Shown one piece after another: positions 36,348 through 46,972 of a stretch of 64,000 nucleotides of DNA. Positions within the stretch are counted from its first letter, which is position 1, and each line of letters opens with the position of its first letter. Where the stretch lies: contig NZ_KZ857182.1 of NCBI RefSeq assembly GCF_003350925.1, positions 1 to 64,000 of the forward strand, written 5' to 3'. The notes beneath the pieces were generated by a model. The model saw only the letters and a program-made list of their open reading frames with translations. It did no database searches and was not told where the DNA came from. This stretch comes from Dyella tabacisoli (GTDB taxonomy: Bacteria > Pseudomonadota > Gammaproteobacteria > Xanthomonadales > Rhodanobacteraceae). A program made the position numbers and the translations under genes.

Positions 36348-36356
36348 ACCGTCTCG

Positions 36357-36383
36357 GATCACGCCCTGCAAAAGGGCGTGATC
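36357..36383 (+). terminator. Hairpin after the adhesin gene
   Basis: GATCACGCCCT (36357-36367) and AGGGCGTGATC (36373-36383) form an 11-bp perfect stem with a 5-base loop. Confidence 0.65.
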
Positions 36384-36447
36384 TGGCCGAAGAGGGAAAC
36401 ACCTAACGCGGCTATTATCTGCACTCTGGATCGTCAGCCCGAACCTT

Positions 36448-37299
36448 ATGAAACCGTACACCAAGGTCATTCCCACCAAGATCCGCCCTGAACTGCGCGA
36501 ATGGATACTCGCCACGGCCAGTGCCGGCCATGGCGTGCCCGACTTGCTGCGCCTGATGAAAGAATCGGGCTACGACCCGGTGCAGAGTCGGCGCATGGTC
36601 TCTGAAGTGCTGAAGATCCCGCTTGCTGCGATGAACGCTTCGACCACCAAGCCGAGCGGACGCCGCCCACGCCACCCCGAAGCGCCCATGGTCGCTATAG
36701 ACGGCCAAACGATTCGGGTCGCGCTGAGTGTCGATGCGCCGCCATTGCGCGTGCTCGACGGCCTGCTATCGGCCGAGGAATGCACCGCACTGATCGAGCT
36801 GGCAAGACCACGCCTGCAGCGCGCCCTGACCGTCGATAGCCATGGTCAGCATCAAGTCGACGAGACACGCACCAGCCAGGGCATGTTCTTTACGCTGGGC
36901 GAACTACCGCTGATCCAGACCATCGAGAAACGCCTGGCCGATCTGCTGGACATGCCGGCCGATCACGGTGAGGGCTTGCAGATCCTGCACTATCGGCCCG
37001 GCCAAGAGTACGAGCCGCATTTCGACTGGTTCGACCCCACCCAGCCGGGCTATGCCGCGATCACCGCAAAAGGCGGCCAACGCGTTGCCAGCGTGGTGAT
37101 GTATCTGAACACACCGGACGAAGGCGGCGGCACCGGCTTTCCGGCGCTCGGGCTGACCGTGACCGCCTGGCGCGGTTCAGCCGTCTATTTCGCCTATGAA
37201 AGCGGCGACCAGTCCTCGCTGCATGCCGGCCTGCCGGTGCTGCGCGGCGAGAAATGGATTGCCACCAAGTGGCTGCGCGAGCGACCGTTTCAACGCTAA
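36448..37299 (+). CDS. 2OG-Fe(II) oxygenase, prolyl 4-hydroxylase-like
   Basis: 283 residues. The P4H-alpha-type double-stranded beta-helix is in the C-terminal half. The Fe ligands HxD are seen in YEPHFDWFDP and the distal His in SSLHAGLPVLRGEKW, which also gives the 2-oxoglutarate Lys. TRTSQGMFF and GGTGFPALG are typical. The N-terminal 75 residues are a helical extension. Substrate unknown; bacterial homologues may act on proteins or small peptides. Confidence 0.85.
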   Translation: MKPYTKVIPTKIRPELREWILATASAGHGVPDLLRLMKESGYDPVQSRRMVSEVLKIPLAAMNASTTKPSGRRPRHPEAPMVAIDGQTIRVALSVDAPPLRVLDGLLSAEECTALIELARPRLQRALTVDSHGQHQVDETRTSQGMFFTLGELPLIQTIEKRLADLLDMPADHGEGLQILHYRPGQEYEPHFDWFDPTQPGYAAITAKGGQRVASVVMYLNTPDEGGGTGFPALGLTVTAWRGSAVYFAYESGDQSSLHAGLPVLRGEKWIATKWLRERPFQR

Positions 37300-37502
37300 G
37301 AGCCGGTCTGGCGCGTTGATGTTTCTGCAACCGCACGCCCTGTGCGCGAAAGGGCGGCGGCGGTATCGCTGCACTGGCGTTTTGCCGACCAGATGGACTC
37401 CTACACGGCTTTCGCGTACAGCGGGCGTTCCTACATTTATGGCGTTTTGCCGTATCCTTGTGCGCTTTCCTCTCCCTTTTCTTTCATTTTCAAGGACTAT
37501 TC

Positions 37503-38039
37503 ATGGGTCTGCATCTCGTCCCCGCCGGTCGTGACGTGCCGAACGAAATCAACGTCATCATCGAAATCCCCAAGGATGCCGAGCCGGTCAAGTACGAGGT
37601 CGATAAGCAGAGCGGCGCGATTTTCGTCGACCGCATCCTGTCCACCCCGATGCGCTACCCGTGCAACTACGGCTACGTGCCGGGCACGCTGGGCGGCGAC
37701 GGCGATCCGCTGGACGCGCTGGTGATCCTGCCGTTGCCGCTGGTGCCCGGTTCGGTGATCCGCTGCCATCCGGTCGGCATGCTCAAAATGTCCGATGAAG
37801 CCGGCAGCGACGAAAAACTGGTGGTGGTGCCGGTGGCGAAGATTTTCGCCGGCTACGCGCACATCAAGGACATCAATGAAGTCTCCGGCCATTGGCTGGA
37901 GCGCATCGGCCACTTCTTCGAGCACTACAAGGATCTGGAGAAGGGCAAATGGGTGAAACTCGAAGGCTGGGTCGGTGCCGATGAGGCCAAGGCCGAAATC
38001 GTCTCCGGCATGGCTCGCTACGTCGCCGATCAGGGCTGA
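37503..38039 (+). CDS. ppa: Inorganic pyrophosphatase
   Basis: 178 residues, family I soluble enzyme that hydrolyses PPi in the cytoplasm. Signature DGDPLDALVILP, preceded by RYPCNYGYVPGTLGGDGD. The ATG at 37503 has AAGGA at the proper distance; the open frame upstream to 37458 is not family-like. A 203-bp gap upstream has no gene; it contains a TGGCGTTTTGCCG repeat (two copies). Ends at a textbook terminator. Confidence 0.95.
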   Translation: MGLHLVPAGRDVPNEINVIIEIPKDAEPVKYEVDKQSGAIFVDRILSTPMRYPCNYGYVPGTLGGDGDPLDALVILPLPLVPGSVIRCHPVGMLKMSDEAGSDEKLVVVPVAKIFAGYAHIKDINEVSGHWLERIGHFFEHYKDLEKGKWVKLEGWVGADEAKAEIVSGMARYVADQG

Positions 38040-38054
38040 TCGCGCTGCATGAGA

Positions 38055-38087
38055 ACGCGGCGCCCCAGGTGGGCGCCGCGTTTTTTT
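38055..38087 (+). terminator. Rho-independent terminator of ppa
   Basis: CGCGGCGCCC and GGGCGCCGCG flank a 5-base loop and are followed directly by seven Ts. Confidence 0.9.
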
Positions 38088-38136
38088 GTGCCTGTTTTTT
38101 TGTATCTGGTCTTTAGTATCTGTTTGGGGAAGATGC

Positions 38137-38343
38137 CTAGGCGATATTTCGCAACAAGCCGCCGATCGCCATTTGCTGTGCCGTGCTGCCGATAACCGAG
38201 TCGAATGCATCGGACCCGCTGACCCACCACCACATCACCACACATACCAACAACACCAGCAATGCCAACAGGGTCAGCACACTTCGCAGCAAGGTATGAC
38301 TGGGGCGGGGCTGACTCGATCGGGCTGAAGTAGCCTGTTCCAT
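38137..38343 (-). CDS. Small single-span membrane protein (68 aa)
   Basis: 68 residues with one strong membrane helix (TLLALLVLLVCVVMWWWVSG). TTGGAG lies seven bases before the ATG. No family recognised. Located downstream of nothing on its strand and between ppa and thiC. Confidence 0.6.
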   Translation of the reverse strand: MEQATSARSSQPRPSHTLLRSVLTLLALLVLLVCVVMWWWVSGSDAFDSVIGSTAQQMAIGGLLRNIA

Positions 38344-38415
38344 CGGGTGACTCCAAGGGCGGGATCAGCGTTTACAACGCACGATCCACACCGATGGCAT
38401 ACAAGCGCGTGAAGA

Positions 38416-40356
<1,941 letters not shown>

Positions 40357-40407
40357 TCACCCCAGACGAAGCGATGGTGCCGGGCGCACGCGGCTGCCCC
40401 CGTGCGA

Positions 40408-40489
40408 CGAAGCTCCCTACACCGGTGCTAGCCGGATCAGGTTCGAAGGGACTCTCTCAGCCGGCTATCGCCAGCACCCCCGCTTCAAC
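40408..40489 (-). promoter_or_regulatory. TPP riboswitch of thiC
   Basis: Read on the minus strand, the THI element is clear: GGGGTGCT, then GGCTGAGAGAG (plus-strand 40452-40462), CCCTTCGAACCTGATCCGG (ACCTGAT at 40436-40442), and GTGTAGGGAGCTTCG. P1 pairs GAAGC with GCTTC. Between it and thiC lies a GC-rich hairpin-forming stretch (40384-40405) that may act as the expression platform. Confidence 0.93.
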
Positions 40490-40527
40490 AAGCGCCTATT
40501 CAAGCACGAAGCGGGGTGAGCTGCTAC

Positions 40528-41178
40528 TCAACGCGGAAGATAGGCACGCAGGAAAGTATCGACGCCGTCACGCGCGGTCTGCTCCATCTCGGCGGCATAG
40601 GAGTGCGGGCACTCCTCGCAGCCGAACATGCGACGCAGCATCAACTCGCCCTTGATTAGCGAAAAGAACTGCACGCTGGCGCGCACTACATTGGTGATAT
40701 CGAGCTTGCCGTCGTCAACCGCATGCTGCAGCAAACGCTCCATCAAGCCATGCGTGCGGGTGGGGCCTTCTTCCCACATCAATTTGCCGTAGCGGGGATT
40801 GCCCTGGCGGCAATCACTGAGGATGGCGCGGAAGGTACCGACATTCTGCGCATCGCAATCGAGATGGATGTGATGCAGGGCGATCCGCAACAACGTCTCG
40901 CCGACATCGGCCTGCGGATCGTATTGATAGGTCTCTTCCGGGATCAAATCCTGCACGCGTGCGCGGATCACTTCGCGAAACAGATTGTCCTTGTCGCCGA
41001 AATGGCTGTACACGGTGAGCTTGGACACACCGGCCTCGGCAGCCACGGCATCCATGCTGGTGCCGGCAAAGGCATTGCGTATGAACAAAGCTTTGGCGGC
41101 TTCGAGAATCGCAGCACGCTTCTCCATGTCCTTCGGGCGTCCAGGCCCTTGCGGCTTGAGTTGCGGAGCGGTGGTCAT
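40528..41178 (-). CDS. TetR/AcrR family regulator
   Basis: 216 residues. N-terminal HTH (MDAVAAEAGVSKLTVYSHFGDKDNLFREV) and a helical ligand domain. GAAGGTG lies before the ATG at 41178; the frame is open to 41241. A perfect -10 hexamer (TATAAT, minus strand at 41212-41217) lies just upstream. It precedes tolC and an isoaspartyl methyltransferase-like gene on the other strand; control of tolC is possible but unproven. It shares a leader region with thiC only by position. Confidence 0.88.
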   Translation of the reverse strand: MTTAPQLKPQGPGRPKDMEKRAAILEAAKALFIRNAFAGTSMDAVAAEAGVSKLTVYSHFGDKDNLFREVIRARVQDLIPEETYQYDPQADVGETLLRIALHHIHLDCDAQNVGTFRAILSDCRQGNPRYGKLMWEEGPTRTHGLMERLLQHAVDDGKLDITNVVRASVQFFSLIKGELMLRRMFGCEECPHSYAAEMEQTARDGVDTFLRAYLPR

Positions 41179-41498
41179 GCGTACACCTTCACAAATGGCG
41201 GAATCGTGTTTATTATACGGGTCGGTACAATTATTTTCCACGAACCTTACCTGAGACTGTCACGCTCAGTTCCTTCGCGGGATTTACCCTTACCAGGTCT
41301 TGCGGCCTTGCTGAGTACGTCGCTGGAGTGCCTAGTGTCCGCGGACACCGCTTCCCACATGACTTTCGTCAGTTTAGCGCGATGACTTCCGGCACTTCGT
41401 GAAGGCCACGCCAAGCCGCAGGCTAACGTCATTGTCGGAACCAGGCTAAGCGCTTATCCTTTCTGACCTTTTTACGATTTGTACAGGATTTAAGCGAG
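41179..41498. other. Gene-free divergent region, TetR / methyltransferase-tolC
   Basis: 320 bp with no supported ORF. It contains the TetR -10 hexamer and a perfect 12-bp palindrome TGTCCGCGGACA (41336-41347). Either could bind a regulator. Nothing else stands out. Confidence 0.4.
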
Positions 41499-42158
41499 AT
41501 GGCGATGAACTTCGAACAGGCGCGGCAAAACATGGTGGAAAACCAAGTGCGCCCCTGGGAGGTGCTCGATAGCCGCGTACTGAACGTACTCAGCAGCCTG
41601 CGCCGCGAGGATTTCGTCGCCGCCGAACACCGGCAGCTTGCTTTCACCGATGTATGCCTGCCGTTAGGCCATGGCGAAGTAATGATGAAGCCGGTCATTG
41701 AAGGCCGCGTGCTGCAGGCGCTGGACCTCACGCCGACCGACCAGGTGCTGGAAATCGGCACCGGCTCGGGCTTTCTCACGGCCTGCCTGGCCAGCTTGTC
41801 GGCCCATGTCACCAGCATCGACATCCATGCCGACTTTATTGCCGCTGCCGGCCAACGCCTGGCCGCTGCGCGCATCAGCAACGTGACGCTGGAAGTGGGT
41901 GAAGCCATCGAGGGCTGGCAGCCGAGCGGCTTGTTCGATGCCGTGGCGGTAACCGGCGCGGTGAGCGAGATCCCGCAGCGCTTCCTCGGCTGGCTGCGCC
42001 CCGGTGGCCGCCTGCTTGTGGTTCACGGCGAGTCGCCGGCACAGCAGGTGCTCTTGCTAACTCACGAAGGCGACGGCCGTTATCGCGAAGAAAGGCTGTT
42101 CGAAACCGACCTGCCTTATCTCGCACATGCTGAACCTGCGCGTCGATTCACCTTTTGA
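41499..42158 (+). CDS. Protein-L-isoaspartate O-methyltransferase-like protein
   Basis: 219 residues, PCMT family. Uses SAM to methylate isoaspartyl residues, the first step of repair. Motif I LEIGTGSGFLTACLASL and the N-terminal NMVENQVRPWEVLD are visible. This short branch sits before tolC in many Xanthomonadales; whether it repairs proteins is not shown. tolC starts 71 bp downstream, likely one transcript. Confidence 0.85.
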   Translation: MAMNFEQARQNMVENQVRPWEVLDSRVLNVLSSLRREDFVAAEHRQLAFTDVCLPLGHGEVMMKPVIEGRVLQALDLTPTDQVLEIGTGSGFLTACLASLSAHVTSIDIHADFIAAAGQRLAAARISNVTLEVGEAIEGWQPSGLFDAVAVTGAVSEIPQRFLGWLRPGGRLLVVHGESPAQQVLLLTHEGDGRYREERLFETDLPYLAHAEPARRFTF

Positions 42159-42229
42159 TCCTGGTTTTGATCCTGGGCGCCCCGCCCTCCCTGTTCAATA
42201 CGATTTGATCTATCCGAATGAGGCAACCC

Positions 42230-43561
42230 ATGCGCTTGAAGCTTCTGACCCTTGCCCTGACCCTGGCGGTGCTGCCGCTATCCGGTCGCAGTGAGGACTT
42301 GCTGGATGCATACCGTGAAGCGCGCGCCAACAACCCGACGTTGGCGCAATCTGATGCTCAGCGACTGTCCACTGCCGAAGGTATTACTCAGTCGCGCGCG
42401 CTGCTGCTGCCGCAACTATCGGCCGGCTTGACGTTCAGCCAGGCCAGCGGCGCCGACAGCAGAGATTCCGCTGGCGGGCATTCGCGTTCGCGCCAGCTCT
42501 CGGCCACGCTGAACCAGTCGATACTCGACCTCAGCAAATGGGCCAACCTCTCGGCGGCGCGTTCGCAGTCCGAATCGCAAGACCAGACCTACCAGGCAGC
42601 GCTGCAGGCGCTTTATGTGGAGGTCACGCAGGCCTATTTCCTGGTGTTGACCAGCGAAGATGCATTGACCTTCGCCAAGGCCAACGAAGACGCCTACCGG
42701 CAGGCTTACGAGCAGGCCGATCAGCGCTTCAAGGTCGGCCTCTCCGCCGTTACCGACGTCTATCAGGCCAAGTCGTATTACGAGAACGCCAAAGCCCAGA
42801 CCATCGCGGCACAGAACACGTTGAACGATGCGCGCGAAGGGCTGACCCAGGTCACCGGTAAACAGACCGGCGAGCTGAAGAAGCTGCGCGAAGAGTTGCC
42901 GATGGATCCGCCCACCCCGAACGACCCGAACACCTGGGTGCAAGAGGCGTTGAAGAACAACCCGAACATTCTTGCGCAGCAATACAACGTCGAAGCCGCC
43001 GAGCACACCATCAGCGCGGCGCGCGCCGGCCATCTGCCGACCATCAGTGCCACGGTGCAACGCGGCAAAACAACCGGCTGGCTTGAGAACGGCAACGTCA
43101 ATCCTCTGAGCAGCAGTGCGCTGGGCAACGGTCGCTACGGCACTACGGCCGGCGTGACGCTGTCGGTTCCGATCTTTTCCGGCGGCGCCACCCAGTCGCA
43201 TGTGCGTCAGTCGATCTACCAGCGTGACTCCGCGCAAGACGGGCTGGAGATCCAACGCCGCCAGGTCACCCGCAACACACTCAACTACTACCGTTCGGTC
43301 GTCGCCGGTATTGCGCAGGTGCAGGCAGCCAAGGCGTCGGTGGACTCAGGCCAGAAGGCGCTCGAAGCGACCCGTGCCGGCTTCGACGTGGGCACCCAGA
43401 CCATGCTCAACGTGCTGAATGCGATTCAGACATTGACCCAGTCGGAAAGCACCTACTCGCAGACACGGCACGCCTTCATTCTGGACAAGCTGCAGCTCAA
43501 GCAGTCGAGCGGCGCGATCGATCTGAAGGATGTGGAAGAGGTCAACGCGCTACTGCAGTAA
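42230..43561 (+). CDS. tolC: TolC family outer-membrane channel
   Basis: 443 residues. Signal peptide (MRLKLLTLALTLAVLPLSGRS), then the two OEP repeats: EDLLDAYREARANNPTLAQSDAQ and the second half starting WVQEALKNNPNILAQQYNVEAAEH. It forms the trimeric outer-membrane tunnel for type I secretion and efflux pumps. GAGG lies before the ATG at 42230. Followed by a terminator at 43591. Confidence 0.92.
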   Translation: MRLKLLTLALTLAVLPLSGRSEDLLDAYREARANNPTLAQSDAQRLSTAEGITQSRALLLPQLSAGLTFSQASGADSRDSAGGHSRSRQLSATLNQSILDLSKWANLSAARSQSESQDQTYQAALQALYVEVTQAYFLVLTSEDALTFAKANEDAYRQAYEQADQRFKVGLSAVTDVYQAKSYYENAKAQTIAAQNTLNDAREGLTQVTGKQTGELKKLREELPMDPPTPNDPNTWVQEALKNNPNILAQQYNVEAAEHTISAARAGHLPTISATVQRGKTTGWLENGNVNPLSSSALGNGRYGTTAGVTLSVPIFSGGATQSHVRQSIYQRDSAQDGLEIQRRQVTRNTLNYYRSVVAGIAQVQAAKASVDSGQKALEATRAGFDVGTQTMLNVLNAIQTLTQSESTYSQTRHAFILDKLQLKQSSGAIDLKDVEEVNALLQ

Positions 43562-43590
43562 GCGATAGCGGCGTAGTCCACGCATGAAGA

Positions 43591-43617
43591 AAAGCCGAGC
43601 CTTGCGCTCGGCTTTTT
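43591..43617 (+). terminator. Terminator after tolC
   Basis: AAAGCCGAGC and GCTCGGCTTTTTT with a 5-base loop and a T-run. It is followed by three direct copies of a TGTAGCC-CGTTTTA-type unit (43619-43660). Confidence 0.88.
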
Positions 43618-43618
43618 T

Positions 43619-43660
43619 GTAGCCCGTTTTATGTAGCCGTTTTTATGTAGCCCGTTTTAC
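43619..43660. repeat. Three short direct repeats after tolC terminator
   Basis: TGTAGCCCGTTTTA, TGTAGCCGTTTTTA and TGTAGCCCGTTTTA follow each other directly. The last copy ends before CTGCGGGCTA, which can pair with TAGCCCG. Confidence 0.6.
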
Positions 43661-43666
43661 TGCGGG

Positions 43667-44932
43667 CTATTCCTGCAATTGCTTGTCGATCAACCCCATC
43701 ACCCGGCGTACCGCACCACGCTCGCTGTCGAAAACGATGCGTGCGCTGGCGCCCATGCGCGCGCGTCGTTCGGTATCGAGCAACAAGCGCAGCACCTCTT
43801 TGCCTAGCTGCTCTTTGCCCTTCACCCGCGCCGCGCCGCCTTCGCGGATCAGCGTCAGGGTGATTTCTTCGAAGTTGAAGGTGTGCGGCCCCACCAGCAC
43901 GGGGGTCGATAGCGCGGCGGGTTCCAGCACGTTATGGCCGCCGATCGGGATCAGGCTGCCGCCGACAAAGGCGAGATCCGCCGCTGCGTAGAACGGCATC
44001 AACTCGCCCATCGCATCGATCACAAAAACCTGATGCGATGCCGACGGCACCCGGTCCGCACTACGCGTGGCTACGGAAAAGCCAAGACTACGCGCGGAGT
44101 GCTCGACCATTTTGAAACGCTCGGGATGACGCGGCGCAATCAGCAGCAAGGCATCGGGCAAACGCTTGAGCACCTCCAGATGCGCTTCGAGTACGGGCAA
44201 TTCCTCGCCTTCATGCGTGCTGCCGGCGATCCACACCGGCCGCAACCGGCCCCATTGTTGACGCAGCTCTTCACCCGCAGGCACGGCGTCGTCGGCAACC
44301 GGCATATCGAACTTCATATTGCCGCTGACCAGAATCGTCGCCGGATCGGCGCCAAGCAGACGGTAGCGGGCGGCGTCGGTACGCGACTGCGCCGCGATCA
44401 GACATACGCAACTGAGCGCCGAACGCACCAGCCCGCCCATCGGCCGATAACCGCGCAGCGAACGCTCGGACAGCCGCGCATTGACGATCATCAGTGGAAT
44501 GCCACGGCGCCGGCAGGCGAAATACAAATTCGGCCAGATCTCGGTCTCGACAATGATCGCCATGCGGGGCCGCACACGCTGCAGGAAACGCGACACGGCA
44601 AACGGCAAGTCATATGGCAGGTAGACGTGCACCACACTGTCGCCGAATAGCTGCCGCACGCGCTCAGAGCCGGTCGGGGTGACTGTGGTGACGACCAGCG
44701 GCGCATTCGGATAACTGTCGCGCAGCGCCTTGATAAGCGGCTCGGCCGCATTCACCTCGCCCACCGAGACGGCGTGTACCCACAAACTGCCGGAGACCGC
44801 CGGCGCACTGGGAAAACCGAAACGCTCGCGCCAGCGCCGGTGGTAATCGCGGTAACGCACACCTCGCGCCAGCAACCGCAGCATGATGAACGGCGTTACC
44901 AGATACATCGCAAGGGTATAGAGATAGCGCAA
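43667..44932 (-). CDS. waaA: 3-deoxy-D-manno-octulosonic acid (Kdo) transferase WaaA
   Basis: 421 residues. Adds Kdo from CMP-Kdo to the lipid A precursor at the inner face of the inner membrane. N-terminal membrane anchor, then RRWRERFGF, VHAVSVGEVNAAEPLI (with the catalytic Glu), TPTGSERVRQLFGD, ETEIWPNL, NARLSERS and GGSLIPIGGHNVLEPAA, the hallmark GT30 motifs. Divergent from the acyltransferase gene, 109 bp apart. Confidence 0.95.
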   Translation of the reverse strand: MRYLYTLAMYLVTPFIMLRLLARGVRYRDYHRRWRERFGFPSAPAVSGSLWVHAVSVGEVNAAEPLIKALRDSYPNAPLVVTTVTPTGSERVRQLFGDSVVHVYLPYDLPFAVSRFLQRVRPRMAIIVETEIWPNLYFACRRRGIPLMIVNARLSERSLRGYRPMGGLVRSALSCVCLIAAQSRTDAARYRLLGADPATILVSGNMKFDMPVADDAVPAGEELRQQWGRLRPVWIAGSTHEGEELPVLEAHLEVLKRLPDALLLIAPRHPERFKMVEHSARSLGFSVATRSADRVPSASHQVFVIDAMGELMPFYAAADLAFVGGSLIPIGGHNVLEPAALSTPVLVGPHTFNFEEITLTLIREGGAARVKGKEQLGKEVLRLLLDTERRARMGASARIVFDSERGAVRRVMGLIDKQLQE

Positions 44933-45041
44933 CGGCTGGCCTTCTGGTCGAACAACGCAGTATAGCGATGCCGGCCATGGGGTCGAGAATGCGTGCGGCT
45001 GAGAATAAGAACGCTTAGGAATCAGCCACCGCCCCGCTACA

Positions 45042-45977
45042 ATGCGTTCGATGCCCGGTACGCCTCGCCCTCACTTCACTCGCTCCCTGCTCTCCCCACT
45101 GCAATGGCCGGCCTGGCTGGGCGTCGGGGTGACCTGGCTGATTGCGCGGCTGCCCTATGCCGCGCTGATGTGGCTGGGACGGCGGCTCGGCGATTTGGTC
45201 CTTTACGTCAACTCGGCCCGGCGCGATGTCGCCGAAACCAATATCGCACTGTGTTTTCCCGAGCTTTCCAAGGCTGAGCAAAAGGCGTTGGTAGATGCGC
45301 ATCTACGCGATATCGGCCTGATGCTGATGGAATTCGCACTCGGCTGGATGGGCAGCGACCGTGCCGTGGCGCAAGTACCGGTGACCATCGAGGGGCTTGA
45401 ACACCTCGACGCCGCGCGCGCGCAGGGCAAGGGCGTGCTGCTGGTGGGCGGACATTTTTCGCATCTGGAGCTGTGCGCACGGCTGGTTTCGCAACACATT
45501 CGCATTGCCGGCATGTACCGGCAAATGGATTCGGCGGTGTTCGAATGGGCGGTGCTGCGCGCCCGGCTGGATTATGCCGACGCCATGTTCGACAAGGACG
45601 ATATTCGCGGCACCGTGAAATACCTGCGCCAGGGCGGCACGCTGTGGTACGCGCCAGATCAAGACATGCGCAGCAAGGACAACGTATTCGTGCCGTTTTT
45701 CGGCGTGCCTGCGGCCACCATTACCGCCACCCACCATCTGGCACGCATGTCCGGCGCAAAAGTCATTCCGTTTTTTCATCGCCGCCTGCCGGACGACCGC
45801 GGCTACGCCATGCGCCTGGGCGCACCGCTGGAGGATTTCCCCAGCGCGGACGCGTCGGGCGACACCGCCCGCATCAATGCCAGCATCGAGCAGATGGCGC
45901 GCGAAGCACCCGAGCAATACCTATGGGTGCATAAACGGTTCAAAACGCGACCAGACGGCGAAGCACCGATCTACTGA
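45042..45977 (+). CDS. Lipid A late acyltransferase (LpxL/HtrB family)
   Basis: 311 residues. Adds a secondary acyl chain to Kdo-lipid A. N-terminal membrane segment, ARRDVAETNIALCFPELS, catalytic HX4E in GGHFSHLEL, and PDQDMRSKDNVFVPFFG. A second Met at 45051 is a possible start; neither has a good ribosome site. Divergent from waaA. LpxL and LpxM type specificity cannot be told apart here. Confidence 0.9.
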   Translation: MRSMPGTPRPHFTRSLLSPLQWPAWLGVGVTWLIARLPYAALMWLGRRLGDLVLYVNSARRDVAETNIALCFPELSKAEQKALVDAHLRDIGLMLMEFALGWMGSDRAVAQVPVTIEGLEHLDAARAQGKGVLLVGGHFSHLELCARLVSQHIRIAGMYRQMDSAVFEWAVLRARLDYADAMFDKDDIRGTVKYLRQGGTLWYAPDQDMRSKDNVFVPFFGVPAATITATHHLARMSGAKVIPFFHRRLPDDRGYAMRLGAPLEDFPSADASGDTARINASIEQMAREAPEQYLWVHKRFKTRPDGEAPIY

Positions 45978-46225
45978 ATCCAATCGGCGAGGCATCGGTC
46001 GGCATGGCGATCAGTTGGGTTATCCGAAACCCCTGTTCAGTACCCTGGGGCGGGCCAGACCCATTGCGTTAACAAGCACTTAAGCCACTCGACAGCCTCA
46101 CGACAGCCAAGCCGGGTAAAAAAGTGCGGTGACTTAACCTGCTCCATCCAGTTGATCCACCGCCCCTCATACACGTCTCGTTTCCGCCATCGGGCTAAGC
46201 GCTTGTCGCCGACCGGAAGTGCGGA

Positions 46226-46972
46226 ATGAGCATGGATGCACCGCGAACCATGGCCTTTCCGATTTTCATGTATCACAACATCGCGCAAGCACCGGGCGGC
46301 CTGCGCCGCTGGCGCAGCCTGTATGTGAATCCGGGTGCGTTCGCGCGCCAAATGTGGCTGTTGCGTCGATTCGGCTACACCGGACTATCGATGTCGGCGG
46401 CGATGCCTTATTTGCGTGGCGAGAAGCAAGGCCGAATCGCGGTGATTACGCTGGACGACGGCTATGCGGACAATCTCGACAACGCGCTACCGATACTGCA
46501 GCAGTACGGCTTCAGCGCCACTTGCTATGTCGTCAGCGGCGGCATCGGTCAGTTCAATCAGTGGGATGCCGAACGCCTGGGCGTACGCAAACCGCTGATG
46601 ACGCCGACGCAATTGCGCGATTGGCATAACGGCGGCATGGAGATCGGCGCGCATACACGTACCCATCCGCGCTTGACCCAATGCAGCGATGCGCAGTTAC
46701 ACGATGAAATCCACGGCAGCAAGTCGGATCTGGAAGACTGCCTCGGCGCAGCGGTCACTCAGTTTTGCTACCCCTACGGCGATATGGATGACCGCGTTGC
46801 CCGGGTGACTGAAGAAGCCGGCTATACCGCCGCCACGACGACCCAGCGCGGCCGTGCCGCAGCAGGTATGAATCTGTGGCGGCTGCCGCGGGTGCAGGTC
46901 GCCCGCCATCACGTCTTGCCGCAGTTCGCCATGCGCGCGTTCAGCGGCTACGAAGATCGGCGACGGGCATGA
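46226..46972 (+). CDS. Polysaccharide deacetylase family protein
   Basis: 248 residues, NodB fold (CE4). Metal and catalytic motifs: MYHNIA, TLDDGYADN (catalytic Asp and metal Asp) and HTRTHPRL (HxxxH metal site). No signal peptide, so cytoplasmic or membrane-associated. Its TGA overlaps the start of the next glycosyltransferase (ATGA). Probably removes an acetyl group from a glycan precursor of the LPS or an exopolysaccharide. Confidence 0.88.
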   Translation: MSMDAPRTMAFPIFMYHNIAQAPGGLRRWRSLYVNPGAFARQMWLLRRFGYTGLSMSAAMPYLRGEKQGRIAVITLDDGYADNLDNALPILQQYGFSATCYVVSGGIGQFNQWDAERLGVRKPLMTPTQLRDWHNGGMEIGAHTRTHPRLTQCSDAQLHDEIHGSKSDLEDCLGAAVTQFCYPYGDMDDRVARVTEEAGYTAATTTQRGRAAAGMNLWRLPRVQVARHHVLPQFAMRAFSGYEDRRRA

